A DNA stretch of 64,000 nucleotides, from NCBI RefSeq assembly GCF_002831585.1, contig NZ_CP025113.1, forward strand, positions 3,983,001-4,047,000, read 5' to 3'. The notes beneath the pieces were generated by a model that was not told the origin of the DNA, did no database searches, and worked only from the letters and a program-made list of their open reading frames with translations. Both the position numbers and the translations under genes were made by a program. How positions within the stretch are numbered: the first letter of the stretch is position 1; every line of letters begins with the position of its first letter. Positions 8,430-16,468 of this stretch are shown here, in pieces. Source of the DNA: Bradyrhizobium sp. SK17 (GTDB taxonomy: Bacteria; Pseudomonadota; Alphaproteobacteria; Rhizobiales; Xanthobacteraceae).

Positions 8430-9383
8430 TTACAACGGCGATGCTGCCGGATCGTTGCGTCGGCTATCATCGGTCTGTGCGGCAAACGCCCGGAGCGCCG
8501 TAACCATCAGCTCCGGCGCCTCCTGGGCGACGCAATGCCCAACGCCGTCGAACCTCCAGCGGCTGGCGTGCGGGATCAGGGCCGCAGCGCGATCAGCCAT
8601 CTCCTTGTAGACCGGCCACGACTGCTCGGCAGTCGCGATGCGGACCGGGCAGGCGATCTCGGAGAACCACGGGAACGGATTGCCGCGAGAATCGCCGGCG
8701 TAGATCTGCTCCATGGCCTGCATGATCGGCAGCAGCAACGCCGCCTCGATCTCCGGCGTGCAGCGCAGCCGCATGCGACCGTCGTCGAGCGTGGCAAAGC
8801 CGTGATGGACATAGGACCACAGCGATGGTTCGGTCCACGGCGCGAACGCCGGTGCCAAGCGCAATCGCTGGAACAGGCCGTCGGCGCTGTCGAACTCGGC
8901 CCGTCGCCGCAGCGTGCCTTGCACCGACGCCTTGGACATCTCGCTCAGGTCCGCGGCGCGCGGCGCGCGCGGGTCCATCACGGTCGGCTCCGTCACGAAC
9001 AGACGCGCGAAGCGATCCGGCATCAACTTCGCTGCCAGCAGCAGATCAGTCGCGCCGGCGCTGTGGCCGATGCCGTAGATGTCGTGCAGATCGAGGCCAT
9101 CCACCACGTTGCAGACGTCGTCGGCAAAGTCCTCGAAGTGATAGCGGTCGGCAGGCGGCTTATGGCTCAGGCCATGGCCGCGGCGGTCGATGGCATAGAC
9201 GGTGTAGTCGGTGGCCAGCGCCTCCGCCACTTCAGCCCAGACTTCGCCGACAAAGCCGGTGCCGTGCAGCAGCAGCGCGACTGGCTTGCCCGAGGCCGGC
9301 TCGCCCCATCGCGCCACCGCGACCTCTCCGCCGGGATCGCCAACCAGAACGCGCGTCGGGGCGTTCATCGTTCTATCGTGCAT
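8430..9383 (-). CDS. alpha/beta hydrolase
   Basis: A 317-residue alpha/beta-hydrolase. The oxyanion loop LLLHGTGF (38-44) and nucleophile elbow GHSAG (Ser108) are clear, and the late catalytic His is in GVGHCVAQEAP. The first 11 bp overlap the end of the upstream GMC oxidoreductase gene, which implies translational coupling; MNAPTRV at 9368 is an alternative start. With the oxidoreductase it forms a two-gene leftward operon. The cap domain gives no clear substrate hint; an esterase, lactonase or C-C hydrolase are all possible. Confidence 0.85.
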   Translation of the reverse strand: MHDRTMNAPTRVLVGDPGGEVAVARWGEPASGKPVALLLHGTGFVGEVWAEVAEALATDYTVYAIDRRGHGLSHKPPADRYHFEDFADDVCNVVDGLDLHDIYGIGHSAGATDLLLAAKLMPDRFARLFVTEPTVMDPRAPRAADLSEMSKASVQGTLRRRAEFDSADGLFQRLRLAPAFAPWTEPSLWSYVHHGFATLDDGRMRLRCTPEIEAALLLPIMQAMEQIYAGDSRGNPFPWFSEIACPVRIATAEQSWPVYKEMADRAAALIPHASRWRFDGVGHCVAQEAPELMVTALRAFAAQTDDSRRNDPAASPL

Positions 9384-10992
9384 CCCCGAGGATCATCGTG
9401 GCGCCCTTCTCCGCGATCATCGCGGTCGGCGTGTTGGTGTTGCCGGAGGTGATGGTGGGCATCACGGAGGCATCGGCGATGCGCAGGCCGTGCAGCCCGT
9501 AGAAGCGCAGGCGCTCATCGACCACGGCCATCGGATCGTTGGCCGTTCCCATCTTTGCGGTGCCGACGGGATGGAAGATCGTGGTGCCGATGTCGCCGGC
9601 GGCCTTGGCAAGCGAGGCGTCGTCGTCGCCGACCGAGGGACCGGGCAGAAACTCCTCGGGATGATATTTCTCCAGCGCCTGCTGCTTCATCAATCTGCGC
9701 GTGGTGCGGATGGCGTCTGCCGCGACCTGGCGGTCGTCGTCGGTCGACAGATAGTTCGGCGCGATCGACGGCTTGTCGTCCGGCGCGGTCGATCGGATTC
9801 GTACTGTGCCGCGCGAGGTCGGTTGCAGGTTGCAGGCGCTCACCGTGATCGCCGGGAAGCGGTGCAACGGATCGCCGAACTTGTCGAGCGACAGCGGCTG
9901 CACGTGGAACTGGATGTTGGCGCGTGAGCGCGTCGCATCCGAGCGCGTGAAGATGCCGAGTTGCGACGGCGCCATGGTCAGCGGGCCGCGGCGGCGGAAT
10001 GCATAGTCGAGGCCCATCAGGCCGCGGCGCACCAGGTTGTAGTAGGTCTCGTTCAGCGTGCGCACGCCGGAGACCTTGTAGATCGCGCGCTGTTGCAGAT
10101 GGTCCTGAAGATTGTGGCCGATGCCCTGGACGTCGGCGACGATGTCGACGCCTAGCGGCGACAGCCATTCGGCCGGGCCGATACCGGAACGATGCAGCAC
10201 CTGCGTGGTTCCGATCGAGCCGGCGCAGAGGATCACCTCGCCCTTGGCACGGGCTTCGACGGTCTCGTTGCCCTGGCGGAACAGCACGCCGGCGGCCCGG
10301 CCGCTCTCGATGATCAGGCGGTCGACCAGCACATTGGTCTCCAGCCTGAGATTGCCGCGGTTCAGCACCGGCTTGAGGAAGCCGCGCGCCGACGACCAGC
10401 GTCGGCCGCGCTTCTGGTTGACGTGGAAGTAGCTGGTGCCCTCATTGTCGCCGGTGTTGAAATCCGGAATCCGCTTGATGCCCATTTCTTCCGCGGCATC
10501 GCCGACCGCGTCGAGGATCTGCCACGACAGCCGCGGCGCTTCGATGCGCCAGCCGCCGCCGGCACCGTGGTGCTCGCTCTCGCCGAGGAAGTGATCCTCC
10601 AACCGCTTGAACGCCGGCAGCACGTCGTCGTAGCTCCAGCCGGTGAGGCCGAGCTGTCGCCAGTGGTCGTAATCCGCGGCCTGGCCGCGCATCGAGATCA
10701 TGGCGTTGATCGCCGACGAGCCGCCGATCACCTTGCCGCGTGGATAGGCGAGCGCGCGGCCGTTGAGGCCGGGCTCGGCCTCGGTCTTGAACATCCAGTC
10801 CGAGCGCGGATTGCCGATCGCGAAGAGATAGCCGACCGGAATGTGAAACCAGATCCAGTTGTCGGTGCCGCCGGCTTCCAGCAGCAGCACGCGCTTCTTC
10901 GGATCCGCCGACAGGCGGTTGGCCATGATGCAGCCGGCGGTGCCTGCGCCGACGACAATGTAGTCGAAATCACCCTCGAGCCTTCGCGGCAT
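9373..10992 (-). CDS. GMC-family FAD oxidoreductase (choline dehydrogenase-like)
   Basis: A 539-residue glucose-methanol-choline oxidoreductase. The N-terminal FAD Rossmann motif DYIVVGAGTAGC is at 10-21, the first GMC signature follows (YPRGKVIGGSSAINAM, about 83-98), and the catalytic His is in HPVGTAKMG near the C-terminus (about 477-485). Such enzymes oxidise primary or secondary alcohols with quinone or another acceptor. No betaine-aldehyde dehydrogenase or betI is nearby, so calling it BetA is not justified. It is co-transcribed with the alpha/beta hydrolase, and a 17-bp near-perfect palindrome lies 31 bp upstream of the start. Confidence 0.9.
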   Translation of the reverse strand: MPRRLEGDFDYIVVGAGTAGCIMANRLSADPKKRVLLLEAGGTDNWIWFHIPVGYLFAIGNPRSDWMFKTEAEPGLNGRALAYPRGKVIGGSSAINAMISMRGQAADYDHWRQLGLTGWSYDDVLPAFKRLEDHFLGESEHHGAGGGWRIEAPRLSWQILDAVGDAAEEMGIKRIPDFNTGDNEGTSYFHVNQKRGRRWSSARGFLKPVLNRGNLRLETNVLVDRLIIESGRAAGVLFRQGNETVEARAKGEVILCAGSIGTTQVLHRSGIGPAEWLSPLGVDIVADVQGIGHNLQDHLQQRAIYKVSGVRTLNETYYNLVRRGLMGLDYAFRRRGPLTMAPSQLGIFTRSDATRSRANIQFHVQPLSLDKFGDPLHRFPAITVSACNLQPTSRGTVRIRSTAPDDKPSIAPNYLSTDDDRQVAADAIRTTRRLMKQQALEKYHPEEFLPGPSVGDDDASLAKAAGDIGTTIFHPVGTAKMGTANDPMAVVDERLRFYGLHGLRIADASVMPTITSGNTNTPTAMIAEKGATMILGDAR

Positions 10993-11022
10993 ATCCTCGT
11001 TCCCGGCAAGCGTCTTTTGTTA

Positions 11023-11039
11023 TCTGTCTATTAGTCAGA
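11023..11039. promoter_or_regulatory. candidate operator upstream of the GMC oxidoreductase
   Basis: TCTGTCTATTAGTCAGA has the dyad form TCTGnCTAnTAGnCAGA, matching at every paired position except one, with a single central base. It lies 31-47 bp upstream of the leftward GMC oxidoreductase start, about where a repressor would overlap the promoter. Size and symmetry suit a dimeric regulator such as TetR or GntR, but no such regulator gene is adjacent. Confidence 0.5.
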
Positions 11040-11245
11040 CGCGGCCGGTCGAGACAAGCCCGGCGGTGGATAGGGCGGCCTGCGCCGGACGATCAGGGAC
11101 GGCCCGGCTTGGCTGCTTCGGCGAAGCCGTGTCGATTCGACGACAATCGTCGATGCCGGCGAGGCCGGGCAGCGATGCGGCCAAGGTCTGGCGCAGCATG
11201 CGCTGGTATGCCAATTTGACTGCGTCAACTCGCAGGAGGACAGCC

Positions 11246-12040
11246 ATGCGAACCCATATCGTCGCCGCACTTTTCGCGATCGCAATGGTCACAAGTGCAA
11301 ACGCCGCGATCCGCGAGGAGCCGGTCTCCTATTCGGACGGCGAGACCACGATGAAGGGCTTCGTGGTCTATGACGACGCGAGCGCGGCCAAGCAACCCGG
11401 CATCGTGATGGTGCATGAATGGTGGGGCATCACCAAGCACATCCATGACGAGGCGCGGAATTTCGCACAGCAGGGCTATACGGTCCTGATCGCCGACATG
11501 TATGGCGACGCCAAGACCGCGGATAATCCGAAGGACGCCGGTGCGCTGTCATCCTCGGTGATGAAGAGCCCGTCGGTGATGGAGGCGCGTTTCAACGCTG
11601 CGCGGTCGCAACTTGCCAAGCAGGCCTCGGTCGATCCCAAGCGGATCGGTGCGGTCGGCTACTGCTTCGGCGGCGCGGTGGTGCTGAACATGGCGCGTGC
11701 CGGCGCCGATCTCGCCGCGGTAGCTGGGTTCCACGCGTCGCTTGGTCTGAATACGCCCGCACCGGCGCCGGGTACCGTCAAGGCCAAGGTTCTGATCATG
11801 AACGGTGCGGACGATTCCTTCGTGAAGCCGGAGCAGTACGCTGCGCTGAAGAAGGACTTTGACGCCGCGAAGGTCGAGTATCGGATCATCGAATATCCCG
11901 GCGCAGTGCACGCCTTCACCAATCCGGAAGCCACCGAGCTCGGCAAGAAGTTCAACATTCCGATCAGGTACGACGCCAAGGCGGATCAGGAATCCAAGGC
12001 CGAGGCTGCCAAGTTCTTTGCCGCCGACCTGAAGAAATGA
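11246..12040 (+). CDS. exported dienelactone hydrolase family protein
   Basis: A 264-residue alpha/beta-hydrolase of the dienelactone hydrolase type with a signal peptide (MRTHIVAALF..., cleavage after about Ala20), so probably periplasmic. The Cys-His-Asp triad is visible: Cys140 in GAVGYCFGGA, Asp189/190 in NGADDSF and His222 in GAVHAFTNP. The start was set at ATG 11246 because AGGAGG lies at the right distance and the signal peptide begins there. Classical DLH enzymes are cytosolic; exported versions are common in rhizobia and have unknown substrates. It is monocistronic and divergent from the GMC operon. Confidence 0.9.
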   Translation: MRTHIVAALFAIAMVTSANAAIREEPVSYSDGETTMKGFVVYDDASAAKQPGIVMVHEWWGITKHIHDEARNFAQQGYTVLIADMYGDAKTADNPKDAGALSSSVMKSPSVMEARFNAARSQLAKQASVDPKRIGAVGYCFGGAVVLNMARAGADLAAVAGFHASLGLNTPAPAPGTVKAKVLIMNGADDSFVKPEQYAALKKDFDAAKVEYRIIEYPGAVHAFTNPEATELGKKFNIPIRYDAKADQESKAEAAKFFAADLKK

Positions 12041-12110
12041 CCAAGGCCAACCGCGGTCGGCTATTCTCGTCTGCGGCGAGCCGACTACGCGCGCGAGCAG
12101 CAACCCACGA

Positions 12111-12536
12111 TCACGGCAGCGGCGCCATGTAGGGGATGCTGGCCACCAGCGCGAACACCTGGACCGCATTGCACAGCATGCCGCCCCAATGCAGGTGGCG
12201 CAGTCGCCGTACGGCGGTGGGATCTCCCAAGTCTCTCGCATCCGCCTCGGCATCGAGCCGCCGCAGGAACCATCGGCGTGCCAGCACCGCGAATCCTGCG
12301 ATCAAGGCGATGCAGAGTGCGACCGCTGGCCGGCCGGCTGCGGCAAAGGCGAGTGTCCCGATTGCGCCGGATACGGTCAGTACCAGGAAGTAGGCATTGA
12401 ACATGCCGCGCAGCAGCCGGGTGACCGGCGGGAGGTCGAGCTTCACGAGCAGGAAGGCCGGCGCCGCCAGCAGGAAATAGCCCATCGGCACCAGCAGGAT
12501 GATGGTGGAAAACAACACCGCTTGATCCGGCGTCAT
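12111..12536 (-). CDS. small inner-membrane protein, unknown
   Basis: A 141-residue hydrophobic protein with about four membrane segments (near residues 7-30, 44-66, 70-88 and 118-138). A basic/acidic loop RRWFLRRLDAEADARDLGD lies between the third and fourth. No family was recognised. It is convergent with the dienelactone hydrolase and separated from the + strand amidohydrolase by 275 bp. The open frame and strongly transmembrane composition favour a real gene. Confidence 0.6.
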   Translation of the reverse strand: MTPDQAVLFSTIILLVPMGYFLLAAPAFLLVKLDLPPVTRLLRGMFNAYFLVLTVSGAIGTLAFAAAGRPAVALCIALIAGFAVLARRWFLRRLDAEADARDLGDPTAVRRLRHLHWGGMLCNAVQVFALVASIPYMAPLP

Positions 12537-12811
12537 GCAGCCGATCCCTTGATTTTGGTTCAGGCGGAAAGCTCAAACAGTATCCGCACCGGATATTTCC
12601 TGCACCATTATGCTTTGGTCGGATGCGATCATCGTCTCGGTGCACCCGGTGATAACTCATCCGGCGATCGATGCCTTCGACGGCATCCAGTCGGCCGGCT
12701 CTGCATTTGCCGCGCTGCGGGGCCCAGTCTGAAGCATGTCACATCTGTTGGGTGGACCGGCTCTTGCATGCTAGTGGTAATCCACGTTCAACCTCCGAGG
12801 CCAGAATTCTC

Positions 12812-13984
12812 ATGCCCATCGTCAACCGCGTCGCCGATCTGCAACCCGATATTCAGGCCTGGCGCCGCGACATCCATGAAAACCCCGAACTGCTGTACGA
12901 CGTGCACCGCACTGCATCATTCGTGGCCGACCGTCTGCGGGAATTCGGCTGTGACGAGGTCGCGACCGGGCTCGGCAAAACCGGCGTGGTCGGGGTCATC
13001 AAGGGCAAGAAGGGGCCGGCCAAGGGCGACGTCAAGGTGATCGGCCTGCGTGCCGACATGGATGCGCTGCCGATCCACGAGGAAACCAACCTGCCTTACG
13101 CCTCGAAGACGCCGGGCAAGATGCACGCCTGCGGCCATGACGGCCACACCGCGATGCTGCTCGGTGCCGCGCGCTACCTCGCCGAGACACGCAATTTCGC
13201 CGGCGATGCGGTGGTGATCTTCCAGCCCGCCGAGGAGGGTGGCGCCGGAGCTGCCGCGATGATCAAGGACGGCCTGATGGACCGCTTCGGCATCGAGCAG
13301 GTCTACGGCATGCACAATGGTCCGGGGATTCCGATCGGGTCGTTTGCGATCCGCACCGGCCCGATCATGGCTGCGACCGACGCGATCGACATCAAGATCG
13401 AGGGGCTCGGCGGTCATGCCGCGCGGCCGCACAAATGCATCGATTCCGTGCTGGTCGGCGCGCAACTCGTCACCGCGCTGCAACAGATCGTCGCGCGCGC
13501 CGTCGATCCGCTCGACTCCGCCGTGATATCGATGTGCGAATTCCACGCCGGCAATGCCCGCAACGTGATTCCGCAGACCGCCGAGCTGCGCGGCACCGTG
13601 CGCACGCTGACCAAGGAGGTGCGCGATCTGATCGAGAAGCGCGTGCGCGAGGTGGTGGATGGTGTTGCGAAGATGACCGGCGCCAAGATCGACCTGACCT
13701 ATGAGCGCGGCTATCCGGTCACCGTCAATCACGAAGCGCAGACCGAATTCGCGAGCCGGATCGCACGTGATGTCGCGGGCGCGTCCAACGTGCACGAAAT
13801 GCCGCCGCTGATGGGCGCCGAAGACTTCTCCTATATGCTGGAGTCGCGGCCCGGCGCCTTCATCTTCTGCGGCAATGGCGACAGCGCCGGCCTGCATCAC
13901 CCCGCCTACAATTTCAACGACGAGGCGATCGTGTTCGGCACCTCGTATTTCGTGAAGATCGTGGAGAACGCGCTGGCGGCGTGA
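12812..13984 (+). CDS. M20 family amidohydrolase (hippurate hydrolase-like)
   Basis: A 390-residue M20D metallopeptidase of the HipO/IAA-amino-acid hydrolase type, which removes acyl groups from N-acyl amino acids. Zinc-site motifs are present: HACGHDGHTAMLLG, then QPAEEGGAGA, then GMHNGPGIPIGSFA, with the dimerisation domain after them and a C-terminal MGAEDFSYML segment. Start ATG 12812 (MPIVNRVADLQPDIQ) gives the usual N-terminus; an in-frame extension upstream has no family character. It stands alone and is followed by a palindromic repeat. Physiological substrate unknown. Confidence 0.92.
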   Translation: MPIVNRVADLQPDIQAWRRDIHENPELLYDVHRTASFVADRLREFGCDEVATGLGKTGVVGVIKGKKGPAKGDVKVIGLRADMDALPIHEETNLPYASKTPGKMHACGHDGHTAMLLGAARYLAETRNFAGDAVVIFQPAEEGGAGAAAMIKDGLMDRFGIEQVYGMHNGPGIPIGSFAIRTGPIMAATDAIDIKIEGLGGHAARPHKCIDSVLVGAQLVTALQQIVARAVDPLDSAVISMCEFHAGNARNVIPQTAELRGTVRTLTKEVRDLIEKRVREVVDGVAKMTGAKIDLTYERGYPVTVNHEAQTEFASRIARDVAGASNVHEMPPLMGAEDFSYMLESRPGAFIFCGNGDSAGLHHPAYNFNDEAIVFGTSYFVKIVENALAA

Positions 13985-14010
13985 GGCAGAGAGCCGTCGC
14001 GCTTTCGGCC

Positions 14011-14130
14011 GTCATTGCGAGGAGCGAAGCGAGGAAGCAATCCATATCTCCGCTTGCAGTGCGATGGATTGCTTCGCGGAACCTGTCATAGGGCGACGCT
14101 GGGTGCCGACCCGTTGGCTCGCAATGGCGG
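14011..14130. repeat. palindromic intergenic repeat (GTCATTGCGAGGAGCGAAGC family)
   Basis: GTCATTGCGAGGAGCGAAGC at the left and GGCTCGCAATGGCGG at the right form the outer imperfect inverted repeat. Inside, GAAGCAATCCAT (14034-14045) pairs with ATGGATTGCTTC (14064-14075). Elements of this form are common between genes in Bradyrhizobium. It sits between the convergent amidohydrolase and P450 genes and could fold into a long hairpin at both 3' ends. Confidence 0.75.
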
Positions 14131-14158
14131 GTTTCCTCTCGGTTGGGAGGTGCGTCCC

Positions 14159-15340
14159 TCACGCATCCCATCGCACCGGCAATGATACCGGGCCGCGGAA
14201 CACCCAGCCGCGGACGACGGGCGGAGCGTCTTCGCGCAAGCGCAGATTGCGCAGGCGTTCAAACAGCATCGGTGCCACGATCTTGCCGACGGTGAGCCGT
14301 GATACCCAGGTGCCGGCGCAGAAATGCGGGCCGGCGCCGAATGCCAGGTGCGATTGCTTGGGCCGCGTCACGTCGAAGCGATCGGGGTCGGCGAAGCGGT
14401 TGCCGTCGCGGTTGGCGGCGCCGACGCAGAGCCCGATCTGAAGGTTCTCGGGCAGCGTGGTGCCGGAGAGTTCGACATCGCGGGTGACGCGGCGCGGATA
14501 CATGCCGATCGGCGAGATCCAGCGCACCGCTTCCTCGAGCGCGGCCGGCCATAGCTCCGGCCGTGCCAGCACGTTGTCTTTCTGCGCAGGGTTTTCCAAC
14601 AGACCGAGCACCAGCGTCAGGATCGCGTCGCGCGGCTCGTTCAGCCCACCGCCGATGATCACCTTGACGTTGGCGCGGATGCCGTCGAGCGGCATCGGCG
14701 GATCGGCATTGATCATCGAGGACAGGATCGAAGGGTTCGGATGGCTGCGATGGTCATCGAGCGCGGCGTCGATTGCGGCATCGACATCTGCGCTGGCCTG
14801 CATCGCCTTGCGCTCGACCTCGGCATCGGCGGCGTAATTGCCGGCGCCGTCGATCAAGGCTTGCGACCATTCGGCAAGGGTCTGCCACGGCATGTCGCGA
14901 AAGCCGATCATCGCCATCAGGCTGAGCGAGGCCATCGGCGCGGCGAGCGTTGCGAACAGATCGGCCTCGTCGGCAACCGACAGGTCGGCGATCAATCTTT
15001 CCGCGATCGCGGTGAAGATTGGCGCCCAATGCTCCTTGATCGTGGCCGGGCGGAACGAGGGTTCGATCGCCTTGCGGCCGATAGCGTGCTCGGCGCCGTC
15101 CTTGCGCATGAAGGTCGGCCCCATCACTCTGTTGACCAGCGAGCCGGGATTGTCGGCCGAGTAGGTCGCGGGCTCGCGCTCGATCCGCGTGATATCGTCG
15201 AAACGGGTCACCAGCGTCAGCTTTGCGGGCTCGACATAGACGGCCGGCGCCAGCTCGCGCAGGCGGCGGAAGATCGGATAGGGGTCGTCGAGCAGGTCCT
15301 GATACGCGATGTTGGTGACGATTGGCACGGCGCTGGTCAT
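14159..15340 (-). CDS. cytochrome P450
   Basis: A 393-residue soluble bacterial P450. The heme loop FGAGPHFCAG puts the axial thiolate at Cys341, and the K-helix ExxR is Glu270-Arg273. The I-helix segment reads GGGLNEPRDA (230-239), so the usual acid-Thr pair for oxygen activation is not there in normal form; Pro236 occupies the Thr position. The start was set at ATG 15340, with GGGAGGACCC just upstream; an in-frame extension to 15463 would cross the promoter. It is divergent from a LysR gene with a palindrome between them. No ferredoxin or reductase is adjacent. Substrate unknown. Confidence 0.92.
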   Translation of the reverse strand: MTSAVPIVTNIAYQDLLDDPYPIFRRLRELAPAVYVEPAKLTLVTRFDDITRIEREPATYSADNPGSLVNRVMGPTFMRKDGAEHAIGRKAIEPSFRPATIKEHWAPIFTAIAERLIADLSVADEADLFATLAAPMASLSLMAMIGFRDMPWQTLAEWSQALIDGAGNYAADAEVERKAMQASADVDAAIDAALDDHRSHPNPSILSSMINADPPMPLDGIRANVKVIIGGGLNEPRDAILTLVLGLLENPAQKDNVLARPELWPAALEEAVRWISPIGMYPRRVTRDVELSGTTLPENLQIGLCVGAANRDGNRFADPDRFDVTRPKQSHLAFGAGPHFCAGTWVSRLTVGKIVAPMLFERLRNLRLREDAPPVVRGWVFRGPVSLPVRWDA

Positions 15341-15407
15341 GGGTCCTCCCGGGAGCGCTTTTTTGCCAAGGCTAGCGCCCGGGGCGAGATCGCTCAATTC
15401 GATGATG

Positions 15408-15424
15408 TCGATGAAAGTCATCGA
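15408..15424. promoter_or_regulatory. candidate LysR operator between P450 and LysR genes
   Basis: TCGATGA-AAG-TCATCGA is a perfect inverted repeat with 7-bp arms and a 3-bp spacer (outer T-N15-A). It is centred 76 bp from the P450 start and 63 bp from the LysR start. Neighbouring GATGA/TGATGA half sites at 15401 and 15431 may be extra half sites. Confidence 0.55.
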
Positions 15425-15478
15425 AATATTTGATGACCGTGTGATAGGCTGGGCCGCTGGCAATGCGGGAGGTGAAGC

Positions 15479-16387
15479 GTGGCGGTCAGTTCATCGATCG
15501 ATCCGATCGACATCGGGAGCTTGCGCACGCTGGTGCTGGTGTACGATTTGCAGTCGTTCTCCGCGGCCGCGAAGCGGCTCGACGTCAACCAATCCACTGT
15601 CAGCTATGCGGTCGAGCGGCTGCGCGGCGCGCTGCATGACCCGCTGTTCGTCCGCAACGGCAATGGCGTGACCGCCACCGAGCGCTGCGCGGCGCTGGTG
15701 GACTGGGCACGCGACATGATCGCCGAGATCGACGGACTGGCGGCACCGGCGGAATTCGATCCGGCGACGGCGCAGGGCAGCGTCACGATCTCCTGCAACT
15801 ATCACGAACGCCAGACCCTGATCCCGCAGTTCAGCGTGCGGCTGCGCGCCGGCGCGCCGAAGGTTCGGCTCGTGCTGCTCGATGCCGCCGGCCATGGCGA
15901 CATCCATCTCAAGCAGAACCAGTGCGACATCGTGCTGGGTCCGGTCGGGATCGTCGGCGAAAGCTTCTTCAGGCGCCATGTCCTCACCGACCACTATGTC
16001 TGCGTGATGGATCCGGCCAATCCGCTGGCGCGGGGCCGGATCGCGCTGTCGGCCTATGCCAGCGCCGCGCACGTCTTCATCACCCATAGCGGCGAATGGC
16101 AGCCGCTTTATCTGGAGGCGCTGAAGGCAAGGAAGGTCGAGATCGAGCCGGTGGTCAGCCTGCCGAACCATGACAGTCTGGAGCGCATCGTCGCCGGCAC
16201 CAGGCTCGTCGCAACGATTCCGCATCACCTGGCGCGGGCGATGCGCGGCGGTCTGCATGTCGCGGCGCTGCCATTCCGCGTGCCGATCTCGATCGACATG
16301 TACTGGAGCGCCCGGACGGCCAGATCGGGCCTGCACAAATGGGCACGCGGGCTGCTCGCGGAGGAGGCGAGGGCCTACGCGGCCTGA
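15479..16387 (+). CDS. LysR-family transcriptional regulator
   Basis: A 302-residue LysR protein beginning at GTG 15479, preceded by GGGAGGTGAAGC. The HTH is at about residues 10-68 (LRTLVLVYDLQSFSAAAKRL, NQSTVSYAVERLRG), followed by the two-lobe sensor domain. It resembles the NodD/NahR-like branch in general layout, but that is not firm. It is transcribed away from the P450 gene across a shared 138-bp region with a perfect palindrome, so it probably controls the P450 and itself. A strong terminator follows the gene. Confidence 0.9.
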   Translation: MAVSSSIDPIDIGSLRTLVLVYDLQSFSAAAKRLDVNQSTVSYAVERLRGALHDPLFVRNGNGVTATERCAALVDWARDMIAEIDGLAAPAEFDPATAQGSVTISCNYHERQTLIPQFSVRLRAGAPKVRLVLLDAAGHGDIHLKQNQCDIVLGPVGIVGESFFRRHVLTDHYVCVMDPANPLARGRIALSAYASAAHVFITHSGEWQPLYLEALKARKVEIEPVVSLPNHDSLERIVAGTRLVATIPHHLARAMRGGLHVAALPFRVPISIDMYWSARTARSGLHKWARGLLAEEARAYAA

Positions 16388-16403
16388 GCCCACCTTGACG
16401 GCA

Positions 16404-16432
16404 AAAGGCCCGCACTTGACGTGCGGGCCTTT
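16404..16432. terminator. bidirectional terminator between LysR and the phosphate transporter
   Basis: AAAGGCCCGCAC (16404-16415), loop TTGAC, GTGCGGGCCTTT (16421-16432): a perfect 12-bp stem with A and T runs in its own arms, so it works in both directions. It lies 17 bp after the LysR stop and 37 bp beyond the convergent transporter stop. Confidence 0.92.
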
Positions 16433-16468
16433 GTCCGGCGCGGGTCGTGCACCGAGAGCGGGTCGGTC

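Noticed and set aside
10993..11245. Choline/betaine (bet) locus around the GMC oxidoreductase
   Set aside because: No betB, betI or choline transporter is present; the partner gene is an alpha/beta hydrolase, so a choline role is not supported.
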